64,000 nt of DNA, taken from the NCBI GenBank assembly GCA_017165825.1, contig CM029383.1, forward strand, positions 620,001 to 684,000. The letters run 5' to 3'. The notes below the pieces were generated by a model. The model searched no databases. It was not told where the DNA came from and saw only the letters and a list, made by a program, of their open reading frames with translations. This DNA comes from Hepsetus odoe (Eukaryota; Chordata; Actinopteri; Characiformes; Hepsetidae). A program made the translations under genes and the position numbers. This document shows, piece by piece, positions 23,167-33,075 of this stretch; position 1 is the first letter of the stretch; every line of letters begins with the position of its first letter.

Positions 23167-23394
23167 CAATAAATTGCAAATCTAATAAATTGCAAATGGA
23201 ATATTGCTTGCCAAGACTACAAAAAAAAAAAAGCATCCTCTAACTGGGTGGTTGGCAAGGGGTCTCACAACTATGGTAATCTCAGGTCAGGTCAAACTCC
23301 TTATTCTTTTGTTATTTAACTATGTGCAACAAGAGGTTCTTTGATCAGCAGTCCTATCAGCCTAATTTGGCCAAGAGAAACCCAGATCGTGGGA

Positions 23395-23475
23395 AAATGC
23401 AACCTCTTTGTCCCTGTAATTAGGGCATGGAAGTCACTCTAGATAAGAGCGTCTGCTAAATGCCGTAAATGTAAA
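23395..23475 (+). mobile_element. SINE family B, tail fragment
   Basis: Only the 3' part remains, from CCCTGTAATTAGGGCATGGA to ATGCCGTAAATGTAAAT, on the plus strand. Confidence 0.65.
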
Positions 23476-23731
23476 TATTCAATCTAAGAGTGGGTATAAA
23501 GAATAAGAGTCTTTATATTCTCGTTTCTAGCCTACACATTTGTATTTTGTTCTCTTTTATACTTTGTAAAGGCATTATGTTGAACTTCAAATTAATAAAC
23601 CAATATTTTGTTTTGTGCTCTTAGTTAATGATTAAGAATTAAATCTTTCTGACTGAAGTCTGCTTTATATGGCCAAATTAGACACAAAATTATCTTCAAC
23701 CAACTTTTGAAACTTACATATAAATTAATTA

Positions 23732-23775
23732 AGTGAAAGTGACTGTCTTTGTGAGCACACAGCACAGCAAAATAA
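23732..23775 (-). mobile_element. SINE family A, tail fragment
   Basis: A short match to the family A tail (AAGTGAAAGTGACTGTCTTT and CACAGCACAGCA). The head is absent. Confidence 0.5.
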
Positions 23776-23838
23776 AAATGTTGGAGTATTAAGGGTTTCT
23801 CCACTTTAAACTATAGACTAAAGTCTATTTGGTAATAT

Positions 23839-23851
23839 ATGGTACAAAGTC
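23839..23851 (+). repeat. Target-site duplication of the LINE, 5' copy
   Basis: The 13-base sequence ATGGTACAAAGTC occurs here and again at 25873-25885, exactly flanking the LINE. This marks insertion by target-primed reverse transcription. Confidence 0.85.
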
Positions 23852-25872
23852 ATTGAGTCTGAATGGACTATGTTCCGCGCCTCCACTGTCAAGGCGGCTG
23901 ACCGGAGCTGTGGCCGGGAGGTGGTCGGTGCCTGTCGCGATGGCAACCCTAGAACCCGTTGGTGGACACCAGCGGTGAGGGATGCCATCAAGCTGAAGGA
24001 GTCCTACCGGGCCCTTTTGGCCAGTGGGGCTCCGGAGGCAGCTGATATGTATCGACAGGCCAAGCGGAATGCGGCTCTGGTGGTTGCTGAGGCAAAAACT
24101 CGGGCATGGGAGGAGTTTGGAGAGGCCATGGAGAAGGACTTCCAGACGGCTTCGAGGAAATTCTGGTCCACCATCCGGCGTCTCAGGAGGGGAAAGCAGT
24201 GCACGGTCAACACAGTGTATAGTGGGGATGTGGGGGATCCCTTTGTGGGTCGGTGGGGGGAGTACTTCGAAGACCTCCTTAATTCCACCAACATGCCTTC
24301 CAAGGAGGAAGCAGAGCCTGGGGACATAGAGGTGGACTCTTCCATCTCTGGGGTCGAGGTTGCCAAGGTGGTCAAAAAGCTCCTTGGTGGCAGGGCTCCG
24401 GGAGTGGATGAGATCCGCCCAGAGTTCCTCAAGGCTCTGGATGTTGTAGGACTGTCATGGCTGACACGCCTCTGCAACATCGCATGGACATCGGGGACGG
24501 TGCCTCTGGATTGGCAAACCGGGGTGGTGGTCCCTCTCTTTAAGAAAGGGGACCGGAGGGTGTGTTCCAATTATCGAGGGATCACACTTCTCAGCCTCCC
24601 GGGGAAAGTCTATTCAGGGGTCCTGGAAAGGAGGGTCCGTCAGATAGTCGAACCTCAGATCCAGGAGGAGCAATGTGGTTTTCGTCCAGGTCGTGGAACA
24701 GTGGACCAGCTCTACACCCTTAACAGGGTCCTGGAGGGTGCATGGGACTTTGCCCAACCAGTTTACATGTGCTTTGTGGACTTGGAGAAGGCATTCGACC
24801 GTGTCCCTCGGGGGGCTCCTGTGGGGGGTACTCCGGGAGTATGGGGTATCGGATTCCCTGTTAAGGGCTGTCCGGTCCCTGTACAACCGGTGTCAGAGCT
24901 TGGTCCGCATTGCCGGCAGTAAGTCGGACCTGTTCCCGGTGAGGGTTGGACTCCGCCAGGGCTGCACTTTGTCACCGATCCTGTTCATAACTTTTATCAA
25001 CAGGATTTCTAGGCGCAGCCAGGGCGTTGAGGGGGTCCGGTTTGGTGGGCTCAGGATTGGGTCACTGCTTTTTGCAGATGACGTTGTCCTGCTGGCCTCA
25101 TCATGCCGTGACCTTCAGCACTCTCTGGATCGGTTCGCAGCCGAGTGTGAAGGGGCTGGGATGAGAATCAGCACCTCTAAATCTGAGGCCATGGTCCTCA
25201 GTCGGAAAAGGGTGGAATGCCCTCTCAGGATTGGGAGTGAGATCCTGCCCCAAGTGGAGGAGTTTAAGTATCTTGGGATCTTGTTCACGAGTGAGGGTAA
25301 GATGGAGCGGGAGATCGACAGGCGGATCGGGGCAGCTTCTGCAGTGATGCGGGCTCTGCATCGGTCCGTCATGGTGAAGGAGGAGCTGAGCCAGAAGGCA
25401 AAGCTCTCAATTTACCAGTCGATCTACATTCCCACCCTCACCTATGGTCACGAGCTGTGGGTAGTGACCGAAAGAACGAGATCGCGAATACAAGCGGCCG
25501 AAATGAGTTTCCTCCGCAGGGTGTCTGGGCTCTCCCTTAGAGATAGGGTGAGAAGCTCAGCCATCCGGGAGGGGCTCAAAGTAGAGCCGCTGCTCCTCCG
25601 CATCGAGAGGAGTCAGATGAGGTGGCTCGGGCATCTGATTAGGATGCCCCCTGGACGCCTCCCTGGTGAGGTGTTCCAGGCACGTCCCACCGGAAAGAGA
25701 CCCCGGGGAAGACCCACGCTGGAGAGACTATGTCTCTCGGCTGGCCTGGGAACGCCTTGGGATCCACCCAGAGGAGCTGGAAGAAGTGGCCGGAGAGAGG
25801 GAACTCTGGGCATCCCTGCTGGAGCTGCTGCCCCCGCGACCCGACCTCGGATAAGCGGAAGAAAATGGATGG
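23852..25872 (+). mobile_element. Rex3/RTE-like LINE, 5'-truncated
   Basis: This 2.0-kb LINE has a 13-bp target duplication on both sides and a short GGAT-type 3' tail (ATGGATGGATGG). It lacks the endonuclease part and starts inside the linker before the RT domain. Base composition is clearly GC-richer than the intron around it. One frame break at about 24815 separates two long frames that are otherwise free of stops, so the copy looks fairly recent. Confidence 0.9.
23870..25854 (+). pseudogene. Rex3-like reverse transcriptase, one frameshift
   Basis: The first frame (23870 to about 24815) covers the linker and RT fingers: KKLLGGRAPGVDEIRPEFLKA, NYRGITLLSLPGKVYSGVLE, QCGFRPGRGTVDQLYTL and FVDLEKAFDRVPR, the last being motif A with its aspartate. 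A small slip near 24815 then shifts to a second frame that runs on to about 25854. This carries GLRQGCTLSPILF (motif B), SLLFADDVVLLAS (catalytic FADD, near 25075), EEFKYLGILFTSEG and the C-terminal MRWLGHLIRMPPGRLPGEVF block. The protein would copy LINE RNA into DNA at a nicked target. The slip prevents one continuous product, and the endonuclease domain is absent, so the copy cannot move by itself. The family name rests on resemblance. Confidence 0.85.
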
Positions 25873-25885
25873 ATGGTACAAAGTC
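25873..25885 (+). repeat. Target-site duplication of the LINE, 3' copy
   Basis: Identical to 23839-23851. Confidence 0.85.
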
Positions 25886-25911
25886 TTCTTTTCTCCTCAG
25901 GTGGTATCAGG

Positions 25912-25978
25912 TGTGTTGGGATATGCTGTTTTAGTATGCCTTGGGATTAAGCATACTAAAACAGCATATCCCAACACA
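25912..25978. repeat. Perfect 28-bp inverted repeat (hairpin)
   Basis: Arms 25912-25939 and 25951-25978 are exact reverse complements around an 11-base loop (CTTGGGATTAA). There is no mismatch, and no transposon end is obvious. In RNA from either strand it would form a long perfect hairpin. Confidence 0.95.
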
Positions 25979-26364
25979 GTGATAACATTTAGGTTATACT
26001 ACTCAGGAAGTGATATTCATAAATCACTTAATTGCAGTCAGATATTAATAATCCATGCCTGTCTGACTTTTGGTCAGGATGAAAACAAAATATCAGGTTA
26101 CAAGCCAGCTTCAGATACCTACCACTAGATGGCACAGTGAACAACATCCACCCAGCATCCCGTGTCTCACTCGTGCACTTTAAGCGGTTAGCTCACATTT
26201 GAAGCATCAGTGTTGTGCTCGCAGTTATTTAGCAAAACTTCGTTTTTCCAACCATGTGTCCAAAAAAAAGTGAGTGCGAAGGACAGTGCTGAGAAGAAGA
26301 GACAGATGTGCACGGAATTAAAGGAATAAATTATCAAAAAAACATGACCAAGGTGTGCGTGTAG

Positions 26365-26558
26365 TCGACTTATATTTACAGCATTTAGCCAGAGCAACTT
26401 CCAATTCCTAATTACAGGGACAGTCTCCCTAGAGCAACACGGGGTTAAGGGTCTTGCTCAGGGACCCAGTGGTGGCAGTGGCACCAGGGATTCAAACCTG
26501 GGACCTCTTGAGCCATAGGTCTGTAGGCAAGTACCCTACCACTAGACCACTGCCACCG
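26365..26558 (-). mobile_element. SINE family B
   Basis: The head at right reads GTGGCAGTGGTCTAGTGGTA and the B box GGTTTGAATCCC on the minus strand. The tail at left is TTTACAGCATTTAGCCAGAG, with part of the usual tail deleted. The copy lies in inverted orientation to the one at 27168-27363, 0.6 kb away. Confidence 0.8.
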
Positions 26559-26867
26559 ACTTGGCGAAGCAGTACAAGCGTAGCACTTCTACAATCTGCA
26601 CCTGAAACAGACCACATTGGACAGGTTTTTAATCGAAAACCCCGCCTATGAAAGTGAGGAAAGCATGGCGAAAATCAGCTAATAAGATTCAGTTTAGCCT
26701 TTCTCCTCCATCTTCGTCAGCATCTTCAAGTTGTCAGATCTCCAAGGCAAATGCTGTACATTGTACTTAATAAAACCAGTTCACTGCAGTACATTCTATT
26801 GTATTTTTCATACAATATTTGTTATTTACAAGCACATTTTCCTTATGTAAAAAGATGTAACAAAAAA

Positions 26868-27015
26868 AAAAAACGGTGTATTTTGGGGGTCCGGAATGGA
26901 TTAATGGCATTTCAATTCATTTCAAAGGGAAAATTTGATCTGGCATACGAGTAATTTGAGTTACGAGCTCTGCCACGGAACAAATTAATCTCGTAAATCA
27001 AGGCACCACTGTACT
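26868..27015 (-). mobile_element. DNA transposon terminal fragment
   Basis: The sequence reading CAGTGGTGCCTTGATTTACG on the minus strand, followed by GTTCCGTGGCAGAGCTCGTA, resembles ends of pogo/Tigger-like and related DNA transposons. Only one end is present and no transposase is visible, so the superfamily is uncertain. Confidence 0.4.
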
Positions 27016-27167
27016 GAAGATTTCTAATAAGCTAACCCACAAAAACCCTACATCATAGATGATATCCAAGTTATGCCTTCTTATATAGACAATCCTTTCT
27101 GCATGCATGACCTAATTTACGCTCTCTAATAAGCCCTATTTACAGGCAAATGTATCCCTTACAAAAC

Positions 27168-27363
27168 AGGCAGTGGTCTAGTGGTAGGGTGCTTGCCTAT
27201 GGACCTATGGCTCGAGAGGTCCCAGGTTCGAATCACTACTACCACCACTGGGTCCCTGAGCAAGACCCTTAACCCTGAATTGCTCCAGGGGACTGTCCCC
27301 GTAATTAGGACATGGAAGTTGCTCTGGATAAGAGCGTCTGCTAAATGCCGTAAATGTAAAACA
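27168..27363 (+). mobile_element. SINE family B, full length
   Basis: On the plus strand the head GGCAGTGGTCTAGTGGTAGG is followed by the B box GGTTCGAATCAC. The tail runs through AGAGCGTCTGCTAAATGCCG to GTAAATGTAAAAC. It is about 290 bp from the AUTS2-like exon, inside the intron. Confidence 0.85.
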
Positions 27364-27653
27364 TTACATTTGCAAACAGGATCTTTGACAGCATACACAC
27401 TCTTAATGCAAGTTCTGTCAGATTTACACAACATACACCCATGCACAAATACAAGATTGCGGCCAAGAAAGAAACCTAGGTACACCAAGTACAGTGCAGA
27501 AGAGTCAGTAGACAAAACTTTCTTCATTACTCCACTACCATTGGCCTCAGCAGAACTAGATCATTGAGTGGGAAAGACAGTACACCCCCCCCCTCCCCCT
27601 CCAAAAAAAAAAAAAGAGCATGTATTTCTTTTTTTTGATCCTCCAACGCTTAC

Positions 27654-27923
27654 CTCCAGAGCTTCCAGAGTTACAAATCCAGATATGGAGAATCCATCTA
27701 TGATGTCCTCCTCAGCTGAGGTAGACTCTTTCCTCTTTCTCCTAGGTGGTCTGGGCCGTGAAGAAGTGGGATTGGTGCTGTTTTCAAGCTCAGAATCCGA
27801 AGAGAATCGAAGCACAGAGTCCCGCACATGGTTATTCCTGATCCTGTTAGACCTCCTCTCCCGGTCACGCTCTGACCGTGACTTCCGTTTTTTCAGGATG
27901 CAAGTGCACCGTGGGCCATCCAT
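27654..27923 (-). CDS. auts2: AUTS2-family protein, first coding exon
   Basis: The exon encodes 90 residues starting MDGPRCTCILKKRKSRSERD. It then has an acidic/serine stretch (FSSDSELENS), a proline/arginine segment (SRPRPPRRKRKESTS) and EEDIIDGFSISGFVTLEALE. The RPRPPRRKR, ESTSAEEDIIDGF and FVT.EALE strings are, from memory, hallmarks of the N terminus of vertebrate AUTS2, a nuclear protein that works with the PCGF3/5-type Polycomb complex to regulate neural genes and that also has cytoskeletal roles. After the last GAG codon the minus strand reads GTAAGC, a good 5' splice donor in phase 0, at 27652-27653. The rest of the gene lies to the left, outside the window. The basic N-terminal segment fits a nuclear localisation signal. 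FBRSL1, the nearest paralogue, lacks the ESTSAEEDIIDGF form. Teleosts have two AUTS2 copies and I cannot tell which this is. Confidence 0.85.
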
Positions 27924-28040
27924 TTCACTGTGGAAATGGCAGGGAGTGGAGAATTCAGCCTTCTATGAATACACTTCCACCTAACAAGGCTTCAATTCCC
28001 ACTGTTCTGCTATACCCAATCAATCTTTTGATAAAATAGT
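27924..28040 (-). promoter_or_regulatory. 5' UTR of the AUTS2-like gene, possible splice acceptor
   Basis: Just before the ATG the minus strand reads CCTGCCATTTCCACAG and then TGAAATGG. The pyrimidine-rich run ending in CAG (27928) could be a 3' splice acceptor, which would leave only four untranslated bases in this exon and imply an upstream non-coding exon. It could equally be plain 5' UTR. The A at -3 and G at +4 around the ATG fit a good start context. Confidence 0.35.
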
Positions 28041-28346
28041 CGAGAGCTTCCACTGTCCAGTGTCAGTTAGGCTATCTGTCAAACAAGATGCACACCTAAA
28101 TCCATAGTGATATCCATAATTTGATATCCATAAATAATCCAGACAGGGAGTCAGTATCCAAAGAGTCAAATCCAACCCAACATTCACGTAAATATCACAG
28201 GTAGCTCACATTTGATCTTCTACACTTCTACCATTGAGCCTTTATTACAACATTTCACCAGCTGGCTAGTTGGTCTGAGAATCCTCATGCATTGCAGCCC
28301 GCCACCTGAATCTCCTGGAAGATAGAGGGATAAAGAGCAAATATAT
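28041..28346. other. Upstream sequence of the AUTS2-like gene, no clear element
   Basis: No repeat or motif that I can support. It is likely 5' UTR, proximal promoter or upstream intron of the gene. Confidence 0.35.
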
Positions 28347-28380
28347 GTGTGGGTTGGGGGGGTGGGGGGGTGGGGGGGGT
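28347..28380 (+). promoter_or_regulatory. G-tract run, possible G-quadruplex
   Basis: Four runs of three to eight G residues separated by one or two T bases lie within about 34 bases on the plus strand, some 430 bp upstream of the AUTS2-like start codon. Such spacing can fold as a G-quadruplex. The G-rich strand is the template strand for the gene. Confidence 0.6.
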
Positions 28381-30159
28381 ACACACATTTATACATACAT
28401 GCACATAGATCACCAACAAACATTCCATAGAAATACATTAATATTTCCCCTTAATTTTGTGCCTTAACATATGCAATACAACAACATTTACATTATTGCT
28501 AAATCCCAAAAATACAACTTAAGTCTAGTATCAGACTAAGAGAATAATGATTTTTTTTAAAAATCCAGTAAACCGTACAATGTAGTCTAACTATTCTTCA
28601 GCCAAATTAAGCACTGAAGAAAATTTCTTTGGCACCAAATTTTATGCTTATGAAACATGCATAATGGCCAGAATGGCCCACTGAAAATAAATTAAGGTTT
28701 TCATCAATCTAAAGTACATATGGAAGCACATATATGAGTCATGACTTCAATGTTCAATAAACAAATGCATTCTTCTCATGCCTTTTCATAAGACAAGCTC
28801 TAGAGAGTGACATTATGGTACATCTTAGTAGTACACACAAAACAAATTTGAACACTTGCTCTTTTTACATTACAAAGAAACAAGCCATCCTGAGCATGCA
28901 AATGATTCTTCTCACCATGGCAGATCCTCCCTGCAGTCAGTGGCCTAACAAAAACTGTTTAAATTAAACAGATACCTTTAAGTAACAACATGCAGCAAGT
29001 CATCTGCTCAACAATGGTAATTTCAATTCCTGAACAGATCTAATCAACAAATACGGTGTCTGGGTAAGTAACATTTAAACACAATAAGTATACTGTCTTT
29101 AAACCTGCCAGTGGAGATAGATAGATAGATAGAAAAATAAATAAATAAATAAATAAAATCCAGTGCTTAGTTGCCCAGTTACAGACAGTGTTGCAGTCAT
29201 CTTCCAACCATTCATTTTTCCATGCCTTCAACCTTTATTAAATACATGAGTGTAGTTAATTCTTTATGGATGTCTCTACTTAGATGATCTTACACAAGGC
29301 TTTGTGAGTGGCTTCATAGTCTAGTCAATAGTAGACCATAGTCAGTAATCTCAGATTATACCAATGCATATTCAACCTTATTTTTCAGTATCAGAAAATA
29401 ATACAAAAAATTAATTAAAATTCACAAGTCTACTGACAACCCTTGAGGATTAAATCTGTTCATTTTCAAATAGAAGGCAATCAGCCCATACACTATTTTT
29501 GTTGAAGTCACTCAAAATGTCATCACCCTCATACTTGTATCCTACTAATGGCGAATCTCGCAAGAAACACCTTCCCTACTTCCCATAATCACGAAGGTAT
29601 GACATCATAGCATAGTGAACACATCTAGCACAACTTGACGAGATGAACGTGTGAGCGTTTGCGTTAGTTAGTTGATACCTAAGCAGTTATCTACTTCCCA
29701 AATCCAACAACTGACAGCAAATCTCGCAAGTATTAAATCCTGTACTTCAGCAAATTGCAATCTCTGGAGAGATTTAAAAAAACAAAAAACTACATTTTCA
29801 GACTAAATGTTTTAAAAAAGACAATCCAGACTGGTTAAGGGCTCATAAATCTTGCATCTTTTTCTCATCCACAGCCCTTTAACCTGCTGCCCCATGTCAG
29901 CTCCCAAGTAATGTAACACATGAAGCAGCTTTTGTAAATGGTTTTAAACCTAGTTCCCCTGCTCGCCCTCCTTTATGTAGTCCCCGCTGGATCTCCTACA
30001 TGCTTCATCGAGTCCTTTTTGTCTGTCTCTCCATCAGTAAATCTCTCAGCACTATAGCCAGTGAAGCCCTAAAACAGCGCCCTGCCACTGCCTACTATTC
30101 CCCGCTTTTCCAGCCCCAAACACACAAAGCCAGGTTTTTTTTTTCATCCTGCAACACAC
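28381..30159. other. Upstream region without recognised genes
   Basis: This is a mostly repeat-free stretch upstream of the AUTS2-like exon. It holds an ATAG/AATA tetranucleotide microsatellite (29117-29157). It also has two copies of a 12-base motif, AATCTCGCAAG plus one base, near 29554 and 29721. I recognise no exon. Confidence 0.4.
29117..29157. repeat. Tetranucleotide microsatellite
   Basis: Four ATAG units are followed by about six AATA units. Confidence 0.9.
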
Positions 30160-30430
30160 GCCATGCAAGATCAAGAAATGCAAACCCTTTTAAGTGGAGG
30201 AGCGTCCGGGCGAGTCGTCGACATTCAGAAATAAATGCTCCTTAAACAGTGCAAAAAACAAAAGGAAAGGGGATATTTTCAACAGACGAATAATTGGCGC
30301 AACGAAACTGCTCTCTTCCACAGTCCGAGCTGGCGGTAAACGGGCAGCGCGCATTAATACAGCAGTACCGCAGTGCCCCTTCACATGCCGTGCGCTTCCT
30401 CAGCACAACTAGTGCTACGCTGTGAGACGA
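30160..30430 (-). promoter_or_regulatory. CpG-rich block, candidate promoter
   Basis: CpG dinucleotides are frequent here (for example in GCGTCCGGGCGAGTCGTCGA and GGGCAGCGCGCATTAA), while the surrounding tens of kilobases are CpG-poor. The block lies 2.2-2.5 kb upstream of the AUTS2-like start codon, is free of recognisable repeats and contains no long frame. It is a reasonable candidate for a transcription start region or an upstream non-coding exon of the gene. Orientation is assumed from the gene. Confidence 0.35.
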
Positions 30431-30690
30431 AGTTAAAAAGTCCACGAACACTTTAGAATTAACAATCAGCATAAGCATCAAAACTCATGCGTAAACTCTT
30501 CCACTACACAGTTCGACTCATTCAGTGCTTGCTTTCGAGAAAAAAAAAAGAGCATCAACAGGCTCTTCAAGTTATATTTTTCGGGATGGATTTTGTAATC
30601 GAAAAAAACCCCAGCCATTTAGGAGGCACAAGCCATTGTATTTTTGTGACATTCCCAAGCCTGGATCAATGGGGATGAGGAGTTTAAATA

Positions 30691-32030
30691 CACTCTTCAA
30701 AATAATTAAAGGAACACTCTGAAAACATCAGATCTCAACTGGAAAAAAAAATTAAAAATCATGCCGTATATCCATACTGATATGGAATGGGTAATGCGTT
30801 AGGAACAAAAGGATGCCAAATCCTTTGATGTAAATGAAAATGATCAACCTACAGAGGGCTTAATTCGAAGTCACCAACGAATTTAAACTGAAAAACTGAT
30901 GTGGCAGGCTAGTCCAATTTGCTAAAAATGTCATTGCAGCAACTCAAAATGATACTGACAACGTCGGAACATGCTCCTTATGAGATGACAGGTGGTGTCC
31001 TGGGGTATCTCCTCCCAGATCCTGACCAGGGAATCACCGAGCTCTTGGACAGACCGAGGTGCAACCTGGCAGTGTCGGATGGACCTAAACATGATGTCCC
31101 ATAGATGTCCTATTCGATTTAGGTCAGGCGAGCATGGAGGCCAGTCAATGGTATCAACTCCTTCATCCTCCAGGAACTGCCTGCATACTCTTGCCACATG
31201 AGGCCAGGCATTATCATGCACCAGGCGCAACCCAGGACCCACTGCACCAGCGAAGTATCTAACAATGGGTCTGAGGATTTCAATACCTAATGGCAGTTAG
31301 GGTGCCATTGTTTATCCTGTACAGGTCTGTGCATCCCTCTATGGATATGCCTCCCCAGATCAACACTGACCCACCACCAAACCGATCACGCTGAGCAATG
31401 TTGTAGGCAGCAAAACATTCACCATGGCTTCTCCAGACCCTTTCACATCTGTCACATGAACTCAGAGTGAACCTGCTCTCATTGTGAAAAGCACAGGGTG
31501 CTTGTGCCGAACCTGCCAATTCTGGTGTTCTCTGGTAAATTCCAGTAGTGTGCAGTGCGTGCAGTGAGTACAGGGCCCACTCAGGCCACCCTCATGAAGT
31601 CTGTTTGTAATGGTTTGGTTAGAGACGGGCTAAGGACCTCCAATGGCCCCATCCAGCTCTCCTAGAGTTATCGCCTGTCTCCTGGAATCTCCTCCATGGG
31701 ACTGTGACTCTCTTGAGACTGTGCTGGGAGACACAGCAAACCTTCTGGCATTGGCATGAATTGATGTGCCATCCTGATGGAGTTGGACTGCCTGTGTAAC
31801 CTCAGTAGGGTCCAGGGATCACCTCCTGCTACTGGTAGTACCACTGACCCTAGACAAATGCAAAACTACTGAAAAGCAGTCAAAAAAAAAAAAAAAAAAG
31901 GGAGGAGGAAAGAAACGTCTGTGGCCTCTACCTGCAAAACAATTCCTGTTTTTGGGGTCATCTCATTGTTGCCCCTTTAGTGCATTGTTGTTAATTTCAC
32001 TAACACCAAAACAGCTGACACTGATTAACA
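30691..32030 (-). mobile_element. Tc1-like DNA transposon, one end missing
   Basis: The left terminal repeat starts CACTCTTCAAAATAATTAAA after a TA at 30689-30690. The body matches, in reverse, the element at 2684-3834 but retains the middle of the gene. Homology stops at about 32030, some 100 bp before the expected right terminal repeat. Confidence 0.85.
30931..31519 (-). pseudogene. Tc1-like transposase, broken
   Basis: Two minus-strand frames carry the DDE core. The upstream one (31519-31280) reads through ESRFTLSSCDRCERVWR, RFGGGSVLIWGGIS and TDLYRINNGTLTA, matching the region of the first aspartate. The downstream one (31242-30931) reads LVHDNAWPHVARVCRQFLED and WPPCSPDLNRIGHLWDIMF. The second catalytic aspartate is kept (HDNAWPH). 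The third acidic position, usually in IEHLW, reads IGHLW and is lost. Frame breaks separate the parts, and the N-terminal DNA-binding domain is degraded. Confidence 0.85.
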
Positions 32031-32413
32031 GAATGGTAATGAGACCAGCTATGTTAAAAAGGATGTAAATGTAGACAATAAACTTGTTGTATAGTCTTAA
32101 ATAGGCTACTCTAATGTAGACCATGTCTGGGTGGCAGATGGCTAAGTCTTATATTTGGATAGTTAACAGCAAGGCTTGAGCTACATGGAAAAAAAGAATG
32201 GATGCTCAGAGGATAGAACATGTATCCTGCTTATCCTTCTTAGCTGATTAAAAAAAAAGGCACACAGCACTGTGTGGCACTGAAGCTCATATAAACAGTA
32301 GACAAACCCAGTCCAGTGCAAAGCAATTTAGTCCAGCTGCAATAATAAAACAATGCATTACTATTCAGTGCCTGCTAAGTTGGTTGTTAAATGGAATAAA
32401 ACATACATACATA
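32031..32413. other. Unannotated spacer
   Basis: I find no feature between the two Tc1-like elements. It ends in a short CATA repeat before 32414. Confidence 0.4.
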
Positions 32414-32619
32414 CAGTCAAGGCCAAAATTATTAGCCTGGAATTATGGAAGATTTTTCTAAACTTCTTCCCAATGTTTGCAGCATTGATGAAACTTGATA
32501 TAAGCAAACATTCACCAGTGCTATTTAGTAGCTCTTGTTACATTTTGTAATATAAAATACATTTTTAGGCTTGCTTTATATCAAATATAGTAAAAAATGG
32601 GGTGGTCAAAAATATTAGC

Positions 32620-32790
32620 CCCATGTGAAAGTGAAGTGAAAAAGTGAAAGTGACAACCCTTGTCATTGCGAGGTCACAACACAGCAGACAGTGAACCACA
32701 ACAAAATTGGACCTCTGCATTTAACCCATGCACACTCAAACACCGTGCAGCAGTGGGCAGCTATTGAAAGCGCCCGGGGAGTAGTGAATG
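32620..32790 (-). mobile_element. SINE family A, headless
   Basis: The tail and body of SINE family A (GTGAAAGTGACAACCCTTGT through GCAGCTATTGAAAGCGCCCG) are inserted in the left end of the Tc1-like element. The tRNA-like head is missing. Two tandem copies of ATGTTTGCTTTCAAA follow. Confidence 0.75.
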
Positions 32791-33075
32791 TTTGCTTTCA
32801 AAATGTTTGCTTTCAAAACACTCCTACAGTAATTAACCAATCAACTTTGAAACCACACCTGTGCAGTCAATTGGCTTCCTAACAACACATGCAGTCAATT
32901 GGATTCCTAACAACGTTCAATCAGCATAAAAAGACTCCAAGGAACAGGTAACTTAAACACATGAAAGAGACTACTGTTACTCACCATGCCAAAGACAAAG
33001 GAAATCAGTCTGGAGCTCAGAAAGAAGATAGGAGAGGCTCATGATAAGGGGGAAGGCTACACTGCTATTTCCAAG

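Noticed and set aside
24004..24570. Long minus-strand frame of 188 codons inside the Rex3-like LINE
   Set aside because: It is antisense to the RT frame, low in plausible protein features, and explained by the GC-rich codon use of the LINE.
28220..28438. Minus-strand frame of 72 codons near the AUTS2-like exon
   Set aside because: Its proline/histidine/threonine run comes from the G-tract repeat, and it has no domain or splice context.
30000..30412. Short frames in the CpG-rich block as protein-coding exons
   Set aside because: They overlap on both strands, have no homology that I recognise and arise from stop-poor GC-rich DNA.
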